Below, piece by piece: positions 26,777 to 35,826 of a stretch of 64,000 nt of DNA; the stretch's first letter is position 1, and each line of letters begins with the position of its first letter. Below the pieces are notes generated by a model, which worked only from the letters and a program-made list of their open reading frames with translations, was not told the origin of the DNA and made no database searches. The stretch comes from Reichenbachiella sp. (GTDB taxonomy: Bacteria > Bacteroidota > Bacteroidia > Cytophagales > Cyclobacteriaceae): contig NZ_JAWPMM010000001.1 in assembly GCF_033344935.1 (NCBI RefSeq), forward strand, positions 916,001-980,000, given 5' to 3'. The position numbers and the translations under genes are program-made.

Positions 26777-27870
26777 CCAATCTCCACTTTTACATCATCA
26801 CTTTCTGGGTGACCTACACAAAGTAGTACATAACCTTCTGCTTTTTCTTCATCGGATAGTCCGTCATCTTCATCCATTTTGATAGTGCCTTGCAGACACT
26901 TTCCTCTACAGGCGGTGCATAGTCCACTCTGACAAGAGTAAGGCATATCTATATTTCGATCCAAGCCAGCTTCAAGGATGGTTTTATTGGCAGGAACTTC
27001 GTAAGTGTACTCTTCACCTTCCAAAAGGATGGTAACTTCCTTAGCTCCATTGGCATCAGCAATAATGGCGCTTGGAGAGGTATTGCCAGCCACAAAGCTT
27101 TCTTTAAATTTCTTGTCTTCTGGGATTTTGAGTTCTTCCAGCGCTTCCCATACAATGTTCATCAACGGTTCAGGTCCACAGGTCATGAAAGAAAAGTCAG
27201 AATAACCCTCACCTTTCAATTCGGTAATAATCTCGGAAACCTTCTCCTTGGTCATATATCCCACTTGACCTGCCCATTCGGTAGGAGGTGTTTCCAGAAA
27301 ATGAACAACATCTAGTCTTTCCTGATATTCTTTTTGTAGAGATTCAATGACGCTCTTGAAAATGATCGAATCAATATCACGATTGGCATATACAAGAGAC
27401 ACTCGGCTTTCTGGCTCGTTTTTCAACAAGGACTTAGCGATAGACATCAAGGGTGTAACTCCGCTACCTCCTCCAAAAAGGAATACTTGCTTTTTGTTTG
27501 AAGGAGCGATGTCCAAAACAAACGAACCCATAGGTTCCATAATTTGGATGGTGTCACCAGCTTTTACTTCATTATTGATATAGTTGGACATGATGCCACC
27601 ATCAACCGCCTTTACCGTTACAGCAGGTAATTCCCCAAGCGATGGTGCGCTGCACAAGGAATAGGCTCTTCTCACCTTTTTACCATTGATAGTCAGGATC
27701 AAAGTAATGAATTGACCCGGTCGATAGTTCAAATCGCCACTTTCTGGCTGTTCGAACACTAAGGTAACAGCGTCATTAGTTTCTTTTACTACTTCCTTTA
27801 CTGTCAAGTTAATATATCTAGAATCAGTATTCTCCTTCTTCTTTTTCTTCTTAAAAAAACCAAAAGCCAT
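26773..27870 (-). CDS. PaaE-like ferredoxin/flavin reductase
   Basis: A 365-residue electron-transfer protein. FAD binding: RPGQFITL and RAYSLCSAP; NAD(P) binding: GGGSGVTPLMSIA; C-terminal plant-type [2Fe-2S] ferredoxin domain with PYSCQSGLCTACRGKC and a distant Cys in VLLCVGHP. The order (FNR domain, then ferredoxin) is that of PaaE and related reductases. No phenylacetate or oxygenase genes are nearby, so it may serve a general redox role. It is the last gene of the operon starting at 29837. Confidence 0.87.
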   Translation of the reverse strand: MAFGFFKKKKKKENTDSRYINLTVKEVVKETNDAVTLVFEQPESGDLNYRPGQFITLILTINGKKVRRAYSLCSAPSLGELPAVTVKAVDGGIMSNYINNEVKAGDTIQIMEPMGSFVLDIAPSNKKQVFLFGGGSGVTPLMSIAKSLLKNEPESRVSLVYANRDIDSIIFKSVIESLQKEYQERLDVVHFLETPPTEWAGQVGYMTKEKVSEIITELKGEGYSDFSFMTCGPEPLMNIVWEALEELKIPEDKKFKESFVAGNTSPSAIIADANGAKEVTILLEGEEYTYEVPANKTILEAGLDRNIDMPYSCQSGLCTACRGKCLQGTIKMDEDDGLSDEEKAEGYVLLCVGHPESDDVKVEIG

Positions 27871-27958
27871 TTTATATCTTCTTTAAGGGTTTCTGCCCTG
27901 TGTTTGTAATCGTATTCTTGGAGAGGTAAAATTAAGTGCTAAATGGCTGTCGCCAAAA

Positions 27959-28132
27959 TCATTTGATAGACTTAATTGATGAGCTGATATGAATTGTTTC
28001 TGACTTGGGTAAATCACAGGTTCCACATCCTTTTGGACAACCATTTTTCGCGGTAAAGTCCAAGTATATTTTTCTGGCTACAAAAAAAGTGGCCAAACCA
28101 AAAAACACCCAAATCAATAATTCTTGCATCAT
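27959..28132 (-). CDS. Small Cys-rich membrane protein, FeoB-associated type
   Basis: A 57-residue protein. It begins with two adjacent Met codons, has one membrane helix (ELLIWVFFGLATFFVARKIY), then a short tail with NGCPKGCGTCDL, a Cys-rich motif typical of FeoB-associated small proteins. No feoA/feoB lies here. It sits 12 bases after the inositol phosphatase stop and 88 bases before the [2Fe-2S] reductase start, all on the same strand. A metal- or cluster-related role next to the reductase is inference. Confidence 0.7.
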   Translation of the reverse strand: MMQELLIWVFFGLATFFVARKIYLDFTAKNGCPKGCGTCDLPKSETIHISSSIKSIK

Positions 28133-28144
28133 TTGTGGGCAAAA

Positions 28145-28930
28145 TTACCAGTGCTTTTTGATAATCGCTAGCATTTCGGCATGTATCGTATTGGCCGCCA
28201 GAATTTCACGACCAAAGAGGTAGTTGTCACCACCAGAAAAGTCAGTGACTTTGCCTCCAGCTTCTTCTACAATTAATGCGCCTGCGGCTATATCCCAAGG
28301 GTTAAGATTGTATTCAAAATAGCCTTCATATCTTCCTAATCCTACATAAACCAAATCAATTGCCGCGCTGCCCAATCTCCTTAGCCCATGTGCATTTTGC
28401 ATCAATTCGTTTAATATCGATTGATACTCTGGCATCCTATCAAAGTCGTAATAGGGGAATCCCGTAGCCAGTAGACTATCTCCTAAAGTGGGTAGTTTAG
28501 AAACTTGAATGGTTTTTTCGTTGCAAAAAGCGCCCCCATTTTTGTAAGCATGGAAGCAGTCGTCTCTTCCGATATCAAAAACTACACCTGACACAATTTC
28601 CTTTCCTTTGGCTAACGCAATGCTGGTGGAGTATATAGGCAGGCCGTGGATGAAGTTGGTTGTGCCGTCCAAAGGATCTATAATCCATTTAAATTCAGTG
28701 TCAGATTCCTTTTCTGTTCCTTCTTCTGTGATAAAGCCAGCTTCTGGTAAAATTTTTTTGAGCTGTGCCACCATCTTTTTTTCGGCTTCTTTATCCACAT
28801 AAGAGACCAAGTCATTTTTTCCTTTGAGCTCTACATCCTCATAATTAAAATTTTCAGCTTCTCTTTTGATGAATGCTCCGCATTCTAATGAAAGGTCTAC
28901 GACTTGTTGGGTGATGTTTTTAAGATTCAT
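28145..28930 (-). CDS. Inositol monophosphatase family protein
   Basis: A 261-residue magnesium-dependent phosphatase with DPLDGTTNFIHG (metal site) and WDIAAGALIVEEAGG. Family members act on inositol phosphate, other sugar phosphates or PAP; SuhB-type roles in ribosome maturation are also known. The gene overlaps rsmI as ATGA, which suggests co-translation with an rRNA methyltransferase and makes a SuhB-like role plausible, but the substrate is open. Confidence 0.88.
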   Translation of the reverse strand: MNLKNITQQVVDLSLECGAFIKREAENFNYEDVELKGKNDLVSYVDKEAEKKMVAQLKKILPEAGFITEEGTEKESDTEFKWIIDPLDGTTNFIHGLPIYSTSIALAKGKEIVSGVVFDIGRDDCFHAYKNGGAFCNEKTIQVSKLPTLGDSLLATGFPYYDFDRMPEYQSILNELMQNAHGLRRLGSAAIDLVYVGLGRYEGYFEYNLNPWDIAAGALIVEEAGGKVTDFSGGDNYLFGREILAANTIHAEMLAIIKKHW

Positions 28931-29604
28931 TTTCCAGCTATTATCACTACGATTTCTCCTTTTATTTTCTGTTCTCCAAAGTGGTCGATGATTTCCTGAA
29001 TGCTACCATTCACGGTTTCTTCATATAATTTAGTCAATTCTCGAGACACTGAGGCCCGACGGTCAAAGCCTAAGGTTTCTCCGAATTGTTTGAGTGCTTT
29101 TACCAATCGGTGTGGAGACTCATAAAATATCATGGTGCGAGTTTCTTCAACCAAAGCTTGTAATCGTGTTTGCCTTCCTTTTTTCTGAGGTAAAAATCCT
29201 TCAAACACAAAGCGGTCGCTAGGCAGTCCAGAAGCTACCAGCGCTGGAACAAAAGCGGTAGCGCCAGGTAGACACTCCAATTTTATGTCGGCTTTCAAAC
29301 ACTCACGTACTAACAAAAATCCAGGGTCACTGATGGCTGGTGTTCCCGCATCTGAGACCAGTGCCATGGTTTTTCCTGCTTGAAATTCTTCAATGAGTTT
29401 TTCTATTTGCTTGTGTTCATTGAAAATGTGGTAGCTTTTGAGTTGACTTTTGATATCATAGTGCTTGAGCAATGTACCCGTGGTACGAGTGTCTTCGGCT
29501 AGTATAATGTCGACGGTTTTTAATACCTCCAAGGCACGCAATGTGATGTCAGCCAAATTGCCGATAGGAGTTGGTACCAGATATAAGGATGCTTTAAATT
29601 CCAT
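28927..29604 (-). CDS. rsmI: 16S rRNA (cytidine-1402-2'-O)-methyltransferase
   Basis: A 225-residue RsmI with the N-terminal LVPTPIGNLADITLRALEVL segment (19-20 residue family hallmark), EDTRTTG, and SDAGTPAISDPG, all typical. It methylates C1402 in the 16S P-site region. It shares one base with the upstream pterin dehydratase stop (TAATG) and overlaps the phosphatase gene by 4 bases. Confidence 0.93.
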   Translation of the reverse strand: MEFKASLYLVPTPIGNLADITLRALEVLKTVDIILAEDTRTTGTLLKHYDIKSQLKSYHIFNEHKQIEKLIEEFQAGKTMALVSDAGTPAISDPGFLLVRECLKADIKLECLPGATAFVPALVASGLPSDRFVFEGFLPQKKGRQTRLQALVEETRTMIFYESPHRLVKALKQFGETLGFDRRASVSRELTKLYEETVNGSIQEIIDHFGEQKIKGEIVVIIAGK

Positions 29605-29837
29605 TAGTCCAGCAAGGAGTCTATAGTTTGAGCCAATTTTCGATCTTTTTCAGTTACAATATTCCCAGCATCATGTGTTGATAGAATGATTGTAACTTGA
29701 TTGTAGACATTTGACCAACTCGGGTGGTGATTCATTTTCTCTGCTTCAATAGCCACTTTGGTCATAAAACCAAAGGCTGCCGTAAAATCTTTGAACTTGA
29801 AAGTTCTTGTGAGGGTGTCGTTTTCTTCTTGCCACAT
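29604..29837 (-). CDS. 4a-hydroxytetrahydrobiopterin dehydratase (PCD/DCoH) family
   Basis: A 77-residue protein with [14 protein letters not shown] and [13 protein letters not shown], the signature of pterin-4a-carbinolamine dehydratase. It recycles oxidised pterin cofactors; an aromatic amino acid hydroxylase is not in the window. It is slightly shorter than the usual 95-100 residues, lacking part of the N-terminus. First gene of the five-gene operon. A near-consensus -7 box (TATTTTTA) ends 5 bases before its ATG. Confidence 0.88.
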   Translation of the reverse strand: MWQEENDTLTRTFKFKDFTAAFGFMTKVAIEAEKMNHHPSWSNVYNQVTIILSTHDAGNIVTEKDRKLAQTIDSLLD

Positions 29838-29936
29838 AGTCGTAAAAATAGGTAGATACTTTCCTAATGTAATAAACTTTGAGAAAGTTCATGCGATTGA
29901 AGTGCGAAGTCTTTTGAGCTTTATTATCATTGCGCG

Positions 29937-30611
29937 ATGCAAGAAATACCCACAATAGAATTGCTCGGCCTGCAGGTGACTGAGCCTATGACATGGATTA
30001 CCAACTGGATGGTAGCTACTGCCTGTTTTGTGTTTGGTCACAAGTTGTTTTATTATGAACAAGCTGACCTCTCTCAAAAATTTTGGGCATTATTCTTCTT
30101 ATTCATAGGCGCGGCTTCGATTACTGGAGGAACAGCTCATGGATTTATTCATTATGTGGGTCATAAATTTCACCATGCCGCATGGTTGTTAAGTGGAATA
30201 TCGATTTTTTGTGCGCAATTAGCTGTGTTGCCATTGATTGAGAAACCCAAAGTGAGATCTTTTGTACGAATATTTTGCTATGTTCAGCTAATGGCTATGT
30301 CGGCTTCAGTGCTGGTCTTTCAGCATTTCTCAAGTGTATTGATTGATTCTATAGTTGGATTGATTGGAGTAGTAATTCCGGTGTCACTTGCACACTATGC
30401 CAGATATAAAGACAAGAGATCAGCATTAGTAATTGTTGGCGTGCTTACCAATCTTGTGCCGGCGATCATTCATTTACTGAAAATATCTATCAACCAGTGG
30501 TTCAACTTCAACGACATTAGCCATGTGGTAATGATTGGATGTTTTTATGTGATGTACAAAGCGGCGAAGGCTGACGTGAATCAAGCTCCGGCTGGAGTTG
30601 TCAATGCTTAA
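29937..30611 (+). CDS. DUF6962 family membrane protein, CREST-like
   Basis: A 224-residue protein with about seven hydrophobic segments. Polar residues in otherwise hydrophobic helices stand out: TGGTAHGFIHYVGHKFHH in the second/third helix and FNDISHVVMIGCFYVMY in the last. A late NDxxH motif and early His residues resemble the catalytic His/Asp set of CREST membrane hydrolases (alkaline ceramidase, PAQR, Per1). That link is by eye only. It is divergent from the pterin dehydratase operon, and its TAA stop directly abuts that of the TRAP permease gene. A near-consensus -7 box (TATCATTG) ends 4 bases before its ATG. Confidence 0.6.
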   Translation: MQEIPTIELLGLQVTEPMTWITNWMVATACFVFGHKLFYYEQADLSQKFWALFFLFIGAASITGGTAHGFIHYVGHKFHHAAWLLSGISIFCAQLAVLPLIEKPKVRSFVRIFCYVQLMAMSASVLVFQHFSSVLIDSIVGLIGVVIPVSLAHYARYKDKRSALVIVGVLTNLVPAIIHLLKISINQWFNFNDISHVVMIGCFYVMYKAAKADVNQAPAGVVNA

Positions 30612-31934
30612 TTAATCCTTCAATAAATCAGGCAACCAACTTACCATTTCCGGAAAAAGGATCACCGCAATCAACAGTAATATTTGGATCGCTACAAAAG
30701 GAACAATCCCTTTGTAAAGATGGCTTGTTTTAATCTCAGGAGGGGCGACTCCCTTGAGATAGAATAGAGAAAATCCGAAAGGAGGAGTTAGAAAACTCGT
30801 TTGTAAATTGAGAGCGATTAATATGCCTATCCATATTAAATCAACTCCCATAGCAGAAAAGATAGGTGCCGCTACGGGTACAATGATGAAAATGATTTCA
30901 ATAAAATCGATAAAGAAACCTGCTATAAAAACTACTAGAAGCACCACTGCAAGAAACAGATGAGGAGAAAGCCCTCCTTGAGTGATAAGGTCGGACAAAA
31001 GACGATCTCCACCCATCGCTCGAAATACCAATGAAAATGAAGTGGCGCCAACCAAGATCATAAATACCATACAGGTCAAAAAGGTGGTATCGCGCATCAC
31101 TTCTTTGAGAATGGAGAGACTCAGTTTTTTTTGAATACCGGTTAAAGCAATGGCGCCAATGGCACCAACGGCTGCCGCTTCAGTGGGAGAGGCGATGCCC
31201 GCGAAAATGGAGCCCAATACGAGGAGAATTAGCATAAAAGGAAGCACGAAGGCAACTATGATCCTTTTCCAAGCTCCTTCAGACCAAAAATCTTCACGCT
31301 CTTCTTTGCTGATGCTAGGCGCCGATTCTGGTTTGAGGTACGAGACTGTGATGATGTAAATGATGTATAGACCGACTAGAACAACTCCGGGTACAATAGC
31401 GGCAGTGAATAGATCGCCTACAGAAACATTTAACACAGTCCCTAAAAGTACCAAGACGACAGAGGGTGGAATAATTTGACCCAATGTCCCTGAAGAAGCT
31501 ATTGTACCAGTGGCTAGAGTTGGAGAGTAGCCCTTCTTAAGCATGGTCGGTAAACTAATCATTCCCATGGTGATGACTGTTGCGCCTACTATGCCTGTGG
31601 AAGCGGCTAGCATCCCTCCCACAATCACTACAGATACAGCAAGACCGCCTTTCATTCTGCCAAACAAGTTGGCCATGGTGTTTAATAGACTTTCCGCTAA
31701 ACCTGATTTTTCGAGCATAATGCCCATAAATACAAATAGTGGGACAGCAATGAGCACAAAGTTGTGCATGGTGCCATAAATCCGTAGAGAAAGCAGATAG
31801 AAAAAGTCGACATCATAAATTAGTACCCCAGCCAAAATTGACAATCCTCCCAGTGTAAAAGCTACAGGGTATCCAAAAAGAATAAGAATGAAAACTAATA
31901 CAAAAAGTAGCAGTGGTAAATATTCTGTGATCAT
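30612..31934 (-). CDS. TRAP transporter large permease (DctM type)
   Basis: A 440-residue membrane protein with about twelve helices and the GASTGIVGATVITMG-type and SGTLGQIIPPS segments of DctM proteins. It is the ion-coupled transport channel of a TRAP carboxylate-type importer. The gene overlaps the small permease gene by 4 bases. A substrate-binding DctP gene is missing from this neighbourhood, so the substrate cannot be inferred. Confidence 0.92.
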   Translation of the reverse strand: MITEYLPLLLFVLVFILILFGYPVAFTLGGLSILAGVLIYDVDFFYLLSLRIYGTMHNFVLIAVPLFVFMGIMLEKSGLAESLLNTMANLFGRMKGGLAVSVVIVGGMLAASTGIVGATVITMGMISLPTMLKKGYSPTLATGTIASSGTLGQIIPPSVVLVLLGTVLNVSVGDLFTAAIVPGVVLVGLYIIYIITVSYLKPESAPSISKEEREDFWSEGAWKRIIVAFVLPFMLILLVLGSIFAGIASPTEAAAVGAIGAIALTGIQKKLSLSILKEVMRDTTFLTCMVFMILVGATSFSLVFRAMGGDRLLSDLITQGGLSPHLFLAVVLLVVFIAGFFIDFIEIIFIIVPVAAPIFSAMGVDLIWIGILIALNLQTSFLTPPFGFSLFYLKGVAPPEIKTSHLYKGIVPFVAIQILLLIAVILFPEMVSWLPDLLKD

Positions 31935-32437
31935 CTATTGGGTTGGTTAATTAGATGAGACAAGGAAGTAAGTCCTTCGGCTACCGCTTGGATCAATAAT
32001 AAAGTAGCACCAAGTGGTATAGTAGATTTAATAAGGAATCGATGAGGCAATCCTCCAGGTTCAGGACTCGATTCTGCGATTTTCCAAGCATCAATAACAA
32101 AAGGTATGGAAGTTTGGATCACAACCAAGCAGAATGGAATGAGAAAGATAAGGGTACCAATCAAATTGACCCAAGCCTTTTTCTTTTCACTGAATCTAGA
32201 ATAAAATACATCTACCCGGACGTGTTTGTCATGCTTGAGAGCATAGGCAGACCCTAATAAAAACAAGGTAGCAAATAGATGCCATTCTAGCTCTTGGTTG
32301 GCTGAGCTGCTCCAATTGAAGGCATATCTCAAAACAACATCTAGTCCAATTAATACAACCAGAATTATGCTAATCCAAGAAACTAGCTGGCCGGTTCTTT
32401 CGGTGAACTGATTGATATATGAGGCAAATCGATTCAT
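31931..32437 (-). CDS. TRAP transporter small permease (DctQ type)
   Basis: A 168-residue protein with four membrane helices. NQELEWHLFATLFLLGSAYALKHDKHVRVD is split here over helix 2 and matches the DctQ core (ExxW and HVRVD). It pairs with the DctM subunit encoded next. A 7-base hairpin (32459-32478) lies upstream but has no T-run. Confidence 0.9.
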   Translation of the reverse strand: MNRFASYINQFTERTGQLVSWISIILVVLIGLDVVLRYAFNWSSSANQELEWHLFATLFLLGSAYALKHDKHVRVDVFYSRFSEKKKAWVNLIGTLIFLIPFCLVVIQTSIPFVIDAWKIAESSPEPGGLPHRFLIKSTIPLGATLLLIQAVAEGLTSLSHLINQPNR

Positions 32438-32491
32438 GAATATTTAGCTCGCAAAATAGAGAGATTTTTTGATCTCTCAGATGGCAATAGA

Positions 32492-33712
32492 CTATTTGTG
32501 TTGGATCCCCTGGCGAGAAGCCATAATCGCAGGTTGAACTGACGCTACAAATGTGATGAAAATGATGGTGAAGGCCGTGAAAACAAAATCGGTAGCAATG
32601 ATTTCGATTGGGTAAGCCTGGGTGACCGACGAAGCTACACCCATGGATATAAGGCCATAGGTTTGCTGCAACCAAGAAATGGTAAAGCCTAGAATCAATC
32701 CACTTCCAGCCCCAATGAAAGCAATAATTGCTCCTTCAGTCAAGAAAATCTTACGGATCAGTTTCTTTGATGCTCCCATAGCGAATAAACTGCTGATATC
32801 TGGCTTTTTCTCGATAACCAGCATGGAAAGAGAAAAGAAGATGTTGATAGAAGCAATGCCTACAATCATGGAAAAAATGATAAAAACGAAGAGCTTTTCA
32901 ATCTTAAGGACCTTGTATAAATCAGCATGTTGTTGATCACTATTGAGAACGGTGAATGAATCGCCAAGTATATTTGATAGTTTAGATTGAATTCGCAATA
33001 AGTCCATTTCTGGGTCTACCATTAACTCTAGTGAGGTTCGTTTGTCTTTATAGTCAAACAGTCTTTCGGTAAAACTTATAGGAACGAAGACATAGTTGTC
33101 ATCGTACTGTTGTTCCAAGGCGAACACAGCGCCAGGCATGATGTTCGCGCGATTGTAATATTTGTAAGGATCGATGGTTCCTGGTTTTACATTTTTTGGA
33201 TAAAAAAACTGTAAAGCCAAAAAGTCATTGCGTAAGGAAACGCCCAGATTAAATTGTATGCCCCGGCCAATAATTGCGTATGATGTGTTATTGTCTTCAA
33301 ACTTTAATTCCCCTTGCCGAATGGCTTCTTTCATTCGTCCTTGTTCAACGAAATTATCGCTCATGCCCTTAATCTTAACGATCATTTGAGCATCATTGTA
33401 GCGAATCAGGGCGTTGTCCTCTATGACTTCTGTAATGTCTAGAATACCATCTACGCTTTCTATTTTGGCTTTAAGGTCCTCAGTAAATTTGAAGGATTTG
33501 CCTTCGCTAGGCAATACTTGTAAAGGCGCATCGAAGGTGCCATATATGGAGCGGAGAAGCCCTTCCATACCATTGAACACCGAAAGAACAATAATCAAAG
33601 CAGCCGTACCAATCGACACCACCAGCATAGATATGATAGCTATGATGTTGATGAAATTTTTCTTCTTCTTAGAGAAGAAATAACGCTTCGATATAAAAAA
33701 TGGGAGGTTCAA
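32492..33712 (-). CDS. FtsX-like / LolC-LolE type ABC permease
   Basis: A 406-residue permease with one N-terminal helix, a large periplasmic domain (about residues 50-270) and three C-terminal helices. The N-terminal FFISKRYFFSKKKKNFINII segment and the SVFNGMEGLL segment match lipoprotein-releasing permeases. It probably moves lipoproteins or other envelope cargo with an ATPase encoded elsewhere. It follows rbfA by 3 bases, an arrangement I recall from other Bacteroidota. Confidence 0.85.
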   Translation of the reverse strand: MNLPFFISKRYFFSKKKKNFINIIAIISMLVVSIGTAALIIVLSVFNGMEGLLRSIYGTFDAPLQVLPSEGKSFKFTEDLKAKIESVDGILDITEVIEDNALIRYNDAQMIVKIKGMSDNFVEQGRMKEAIRQGELKFEDNNTSYAIIGRGIQFNLGVSLRNDFLALQFFYPKNVKPGTIDPYKYYNRANIMPGAVFALEQQYDDNYVFVPISFTERLFDYKDKRTSLELMVDPEMDLLRIQSKLSNILGDSFTVLNSDQQHADLYKVLKIEKLFVFIIFSMIVGIASINIFFSLSMLVIEKKPDISSLFAMGASKKLIRKIFLTEGAIIAFIGAGSGLILGFTISWLQQTYGLISMGVASSVTQAYPIEIIATDFVFTAFTIIFITFVASVQPAIMASRQGIQHK

Positions 33713-33715
33713 ATG

Positions 33716-34096
33716 TTAATCTTCGCTTTCGTCTTTTTCAGGAGCCGGCGGGATATTGAGCCCTGATAATAGGTCTTCGATTTTTTGAGCGTTTTCTTGC
33801 GTGTCATCCAGGTAAAAATTGAGATCAGGTACAACCCGTACTTGTTTACCGATTTTTAACCCAAGCGCTTTTCTGATTTCACTCTTTTTTGATTTTACCA
33901 ATTCAAGAAAAGCAGGTTCGTCTTCAACCATCATGAGGCTCAAAAAAACTCTGGCAAAGCTCAAGTCTGGACTTATTTCTACGTCTGTAATCGTAATAAA
34001 AGCATTTCCAAACCAATGCCTAGTATCTCTTTGGAACAATTCGCTCAGGTCTTTTTTAATCAACCCTGCGTACTTCAGTTGTCTTGTGCTACTCAT
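33716..34096 (-). CDS. rbfA: Ribosome-binding factor A
   Basis: A 126-residue KH-fold protein needed for 16S rRNA maturation and cold growth. The start MSSTRQLKYAGLIKKDLSEL fits RbfA, as do VEISPDLSFARVFLSL and PDLNFYLDDT. An ATG four codons earlier (34108) is possible. The Asp/Glu-rich tail is lineage-specific. Likely co-transcribed with the permease. Confidence 0.92.
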   Translation of the reverse strand: MSSTRQLKYAGLIKKDLSELFQRDTRHWFGNAFITITDVEISPDLSFARVFLSLMMVEDEPAFLELVKSKKSEIRKALGLKIGKQVRVVPDLNFYLDDTQENAQKIEDLLSGLNIPPAPEKDESED

Positions 34097-34370
34097 ATCT
34101 CTCTGCAAATATCCCGATTAATCCGTGATTATCCGTTTTACGAAAAGAATAATTGACGAAAATACTGATATTCAGTTTTTTGTCGGGATTAACTCAGACA
34201 TTTGGTATTATCATTTCTTATATGGTTAAGAAATTTAATATTCAAATCGTCCGAGTTAATTTATATTATATTTTATTAAAACCGTATTTTCGTCGGCGTT
34301 GAGTTTCACAAAAAATAATAAGTTGCCCGTAATGCACTAAGCAGACATGGAGAAAATCTATTTTTGTGGC

Positions 34371-34386
34371 TTGATAATATTATCAA
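34371..34386. repeat. Perfect 16-base palindrome upstream of DUF6427 gene
   Basis: TTGATAATATTATCAA, identical to its reverse complement, 17 bases before the TTG start at 34404. A -7-like TATTTTTG is at 34359-34366, so the palindrome would be in the first bases of the transcript and could be an operator or a small hairpin. Confidence 0.4.
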
Positions 34387-34403
34387 ATCAAAAGAAATAA
34401 GTC

Positions 34404-35819
34404 TTGCTCACATTTTTTAAAACCAATGATCCCTATCGTTTAATAGGTGTTTTTTTGCTCTTGTTGGTGATTCGGGTGCCTATGTTTATATCAGGTGTAC
34501 CGATGATTTTACCTGAGTTAAAATGGTTATTGATAGGTGAGCGTTTGGGTTCTGACGATTATACAATGTATCAGGACGTATGGGATTATACGGCACCTTT
34601 GGCTGTCTTTGTTTATAAGTGGCTCTTCATACTCTTTGGAAAGACCCGTGTACCCTATTTCATCATTTCCGTGTTGTTAGTTGTAATACAAGCCGGTATT
34701 TTCAACAATGTTATGCTTAGAAACAAAGCGTACAATGGGAGTACTTACGTGCCGGCTTTGCTATACATGGTTTTTATGAATGCCTTTTTCGACTTTTTGA
34801 CCCTGTCGCCTGTTTTGCTCAGTATGACTTTCGTTTTGCTTGCAATGAATAATCTCTTTAAGCGGATGGATAATCAGACCAAAGATGAGCTATTCATTTT
34901 TACTGGGGTTTTCCTTGGTATAGCAACACTTTTCTATCTGCCGACCTTTTGGTATTTTGTCGTTACTATACTTTCTCTTGTCCTTTATACTGGTTCTATT
35001 CTTAGGCGAATGATGCTGTTGGTATATGGTTTTGCAATGGTAGTTGGTTTTGCGAGCTTATATTTTTATTGGTTCGATGATTATCTGATTTTTCAATATC
35101 ATGTACTGAACTCTTTGTGGATAATTGAAACCATTAAGTATCTTAATTGGACTGAGTTAACAATTGTTGCAGCGGTACCATTGTTGATTTTTATTGCTTC
35201 CGTTTATAAAGTGCGAAAACTTGGTAAATACATCAACTTTCAGGAAAAGATACAGCAGGTAATGTTTATGTTTTTCCTTTCAGGTTTTTTGGGCTTGATG
35301 ATGGCCAGAGAGATATCTACTTATCAACTCATATTTTTCATACCGACGGTGGCCTTTTTTGTAACACATTATTTATTGCTGATTAAAAATTGGCTGGTGG
35401 CAGAAATAAGTGTTGGGGTCATTATAATTTTAGTATTGTACAATCACCTCGCTTTTGTCAATAAATGGTTTCATGTAGACCGTTTTGTCAGCTACGAGCC
35501 TTTGCTGATTAGAGAAAGTTCATATGAAAAGCTTTTGACGGATAAGAAAATATTGGTTTTGGGTGATGAAATGCATCATTATAAAAATGCTTCATTAGCC
35601 ACTCCTTATCTCAATTGGCGATTGAGTCAGCTACAATTGAAAGAGCTGAAATACTATGATAATAGTGCGGAAGCTTTTGTGAACTTTAATGAAGACTTAC
35701 CTGAGGTAATTATCGATCAAGAACAAACCATGCCTGAGTTATTGGGAAAAATGCCTACTATCTCCTCGCAATACATTCATCACGAGGGTTATCCTGAAAT
35801 TTATTTACTGAAAGAGTAG
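34404..35819 (+). CDS. DUF6427 family membrane protein
   Basis: A 471-residue protein with ten or more membrane helices, resembling the DUF6427 family of Bacteroidota. The LGSDDYTMYQDVWDYTAPLAVFVYKW segment shows acidic residues in a first outside loop, as in GT-C type glycosyltransferases that use lipid-linked sugars; a transferase role is inference. TTG is chosen as the start because FFKTNDPYRLIG fits the family N-terminus; the first ATG would remove a helix. It ends 7 bases before convergent rpiB. Confidence 0.7.
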   Translation: MLTFFKTNDPYRLIGVFLLLLVIRVPMFISGVPMILPELKWLLIGERLGSDDYTMYQDVWDYTAPLAVFVYKWLFILFGKTRVPYFIISVLLVVIQAGIFNNVMLRNKAYNGSTYVPALLYMVFMNAFFDFLTLSPVLLSMTFVLLAMNNLFKRMDNQTKDELFIFTGVFLGIATLFYLPTFWYFVVTILSLVLYTGSILRRMMLLVYGFAMVVGFASLYFYWFDDYLIFQYHVLNSLWIIETIKYLNWTELTIVAAVPLLIFIASVYKVRKLGKYINFQEKIQQVMFMFFLSGFLGLMMAREISTYQLIFFIPTVAFFVTHYLLLIKNWLVAEISVGVIIILVLYNHLAFVNKWFHVDRFVSYEPLLIRESSYEKLLTDKKILVLGDEMHHYKNASLATPYLNWRLSQLQLKELKYYDNSAEAFVNFNEDLPEVIIDQEQTMPELLGKMPTISSQYIHHEGYPEIYLLKE

Positions 35820-35826
35820 GAGATAA

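Noticed and set aside
32459-32478. Seven-base hairpin between the TRAP and LolC/E-type genes
   Set aside because: No T-run on either strand and a T-rich loop; not enough to call a terminator.
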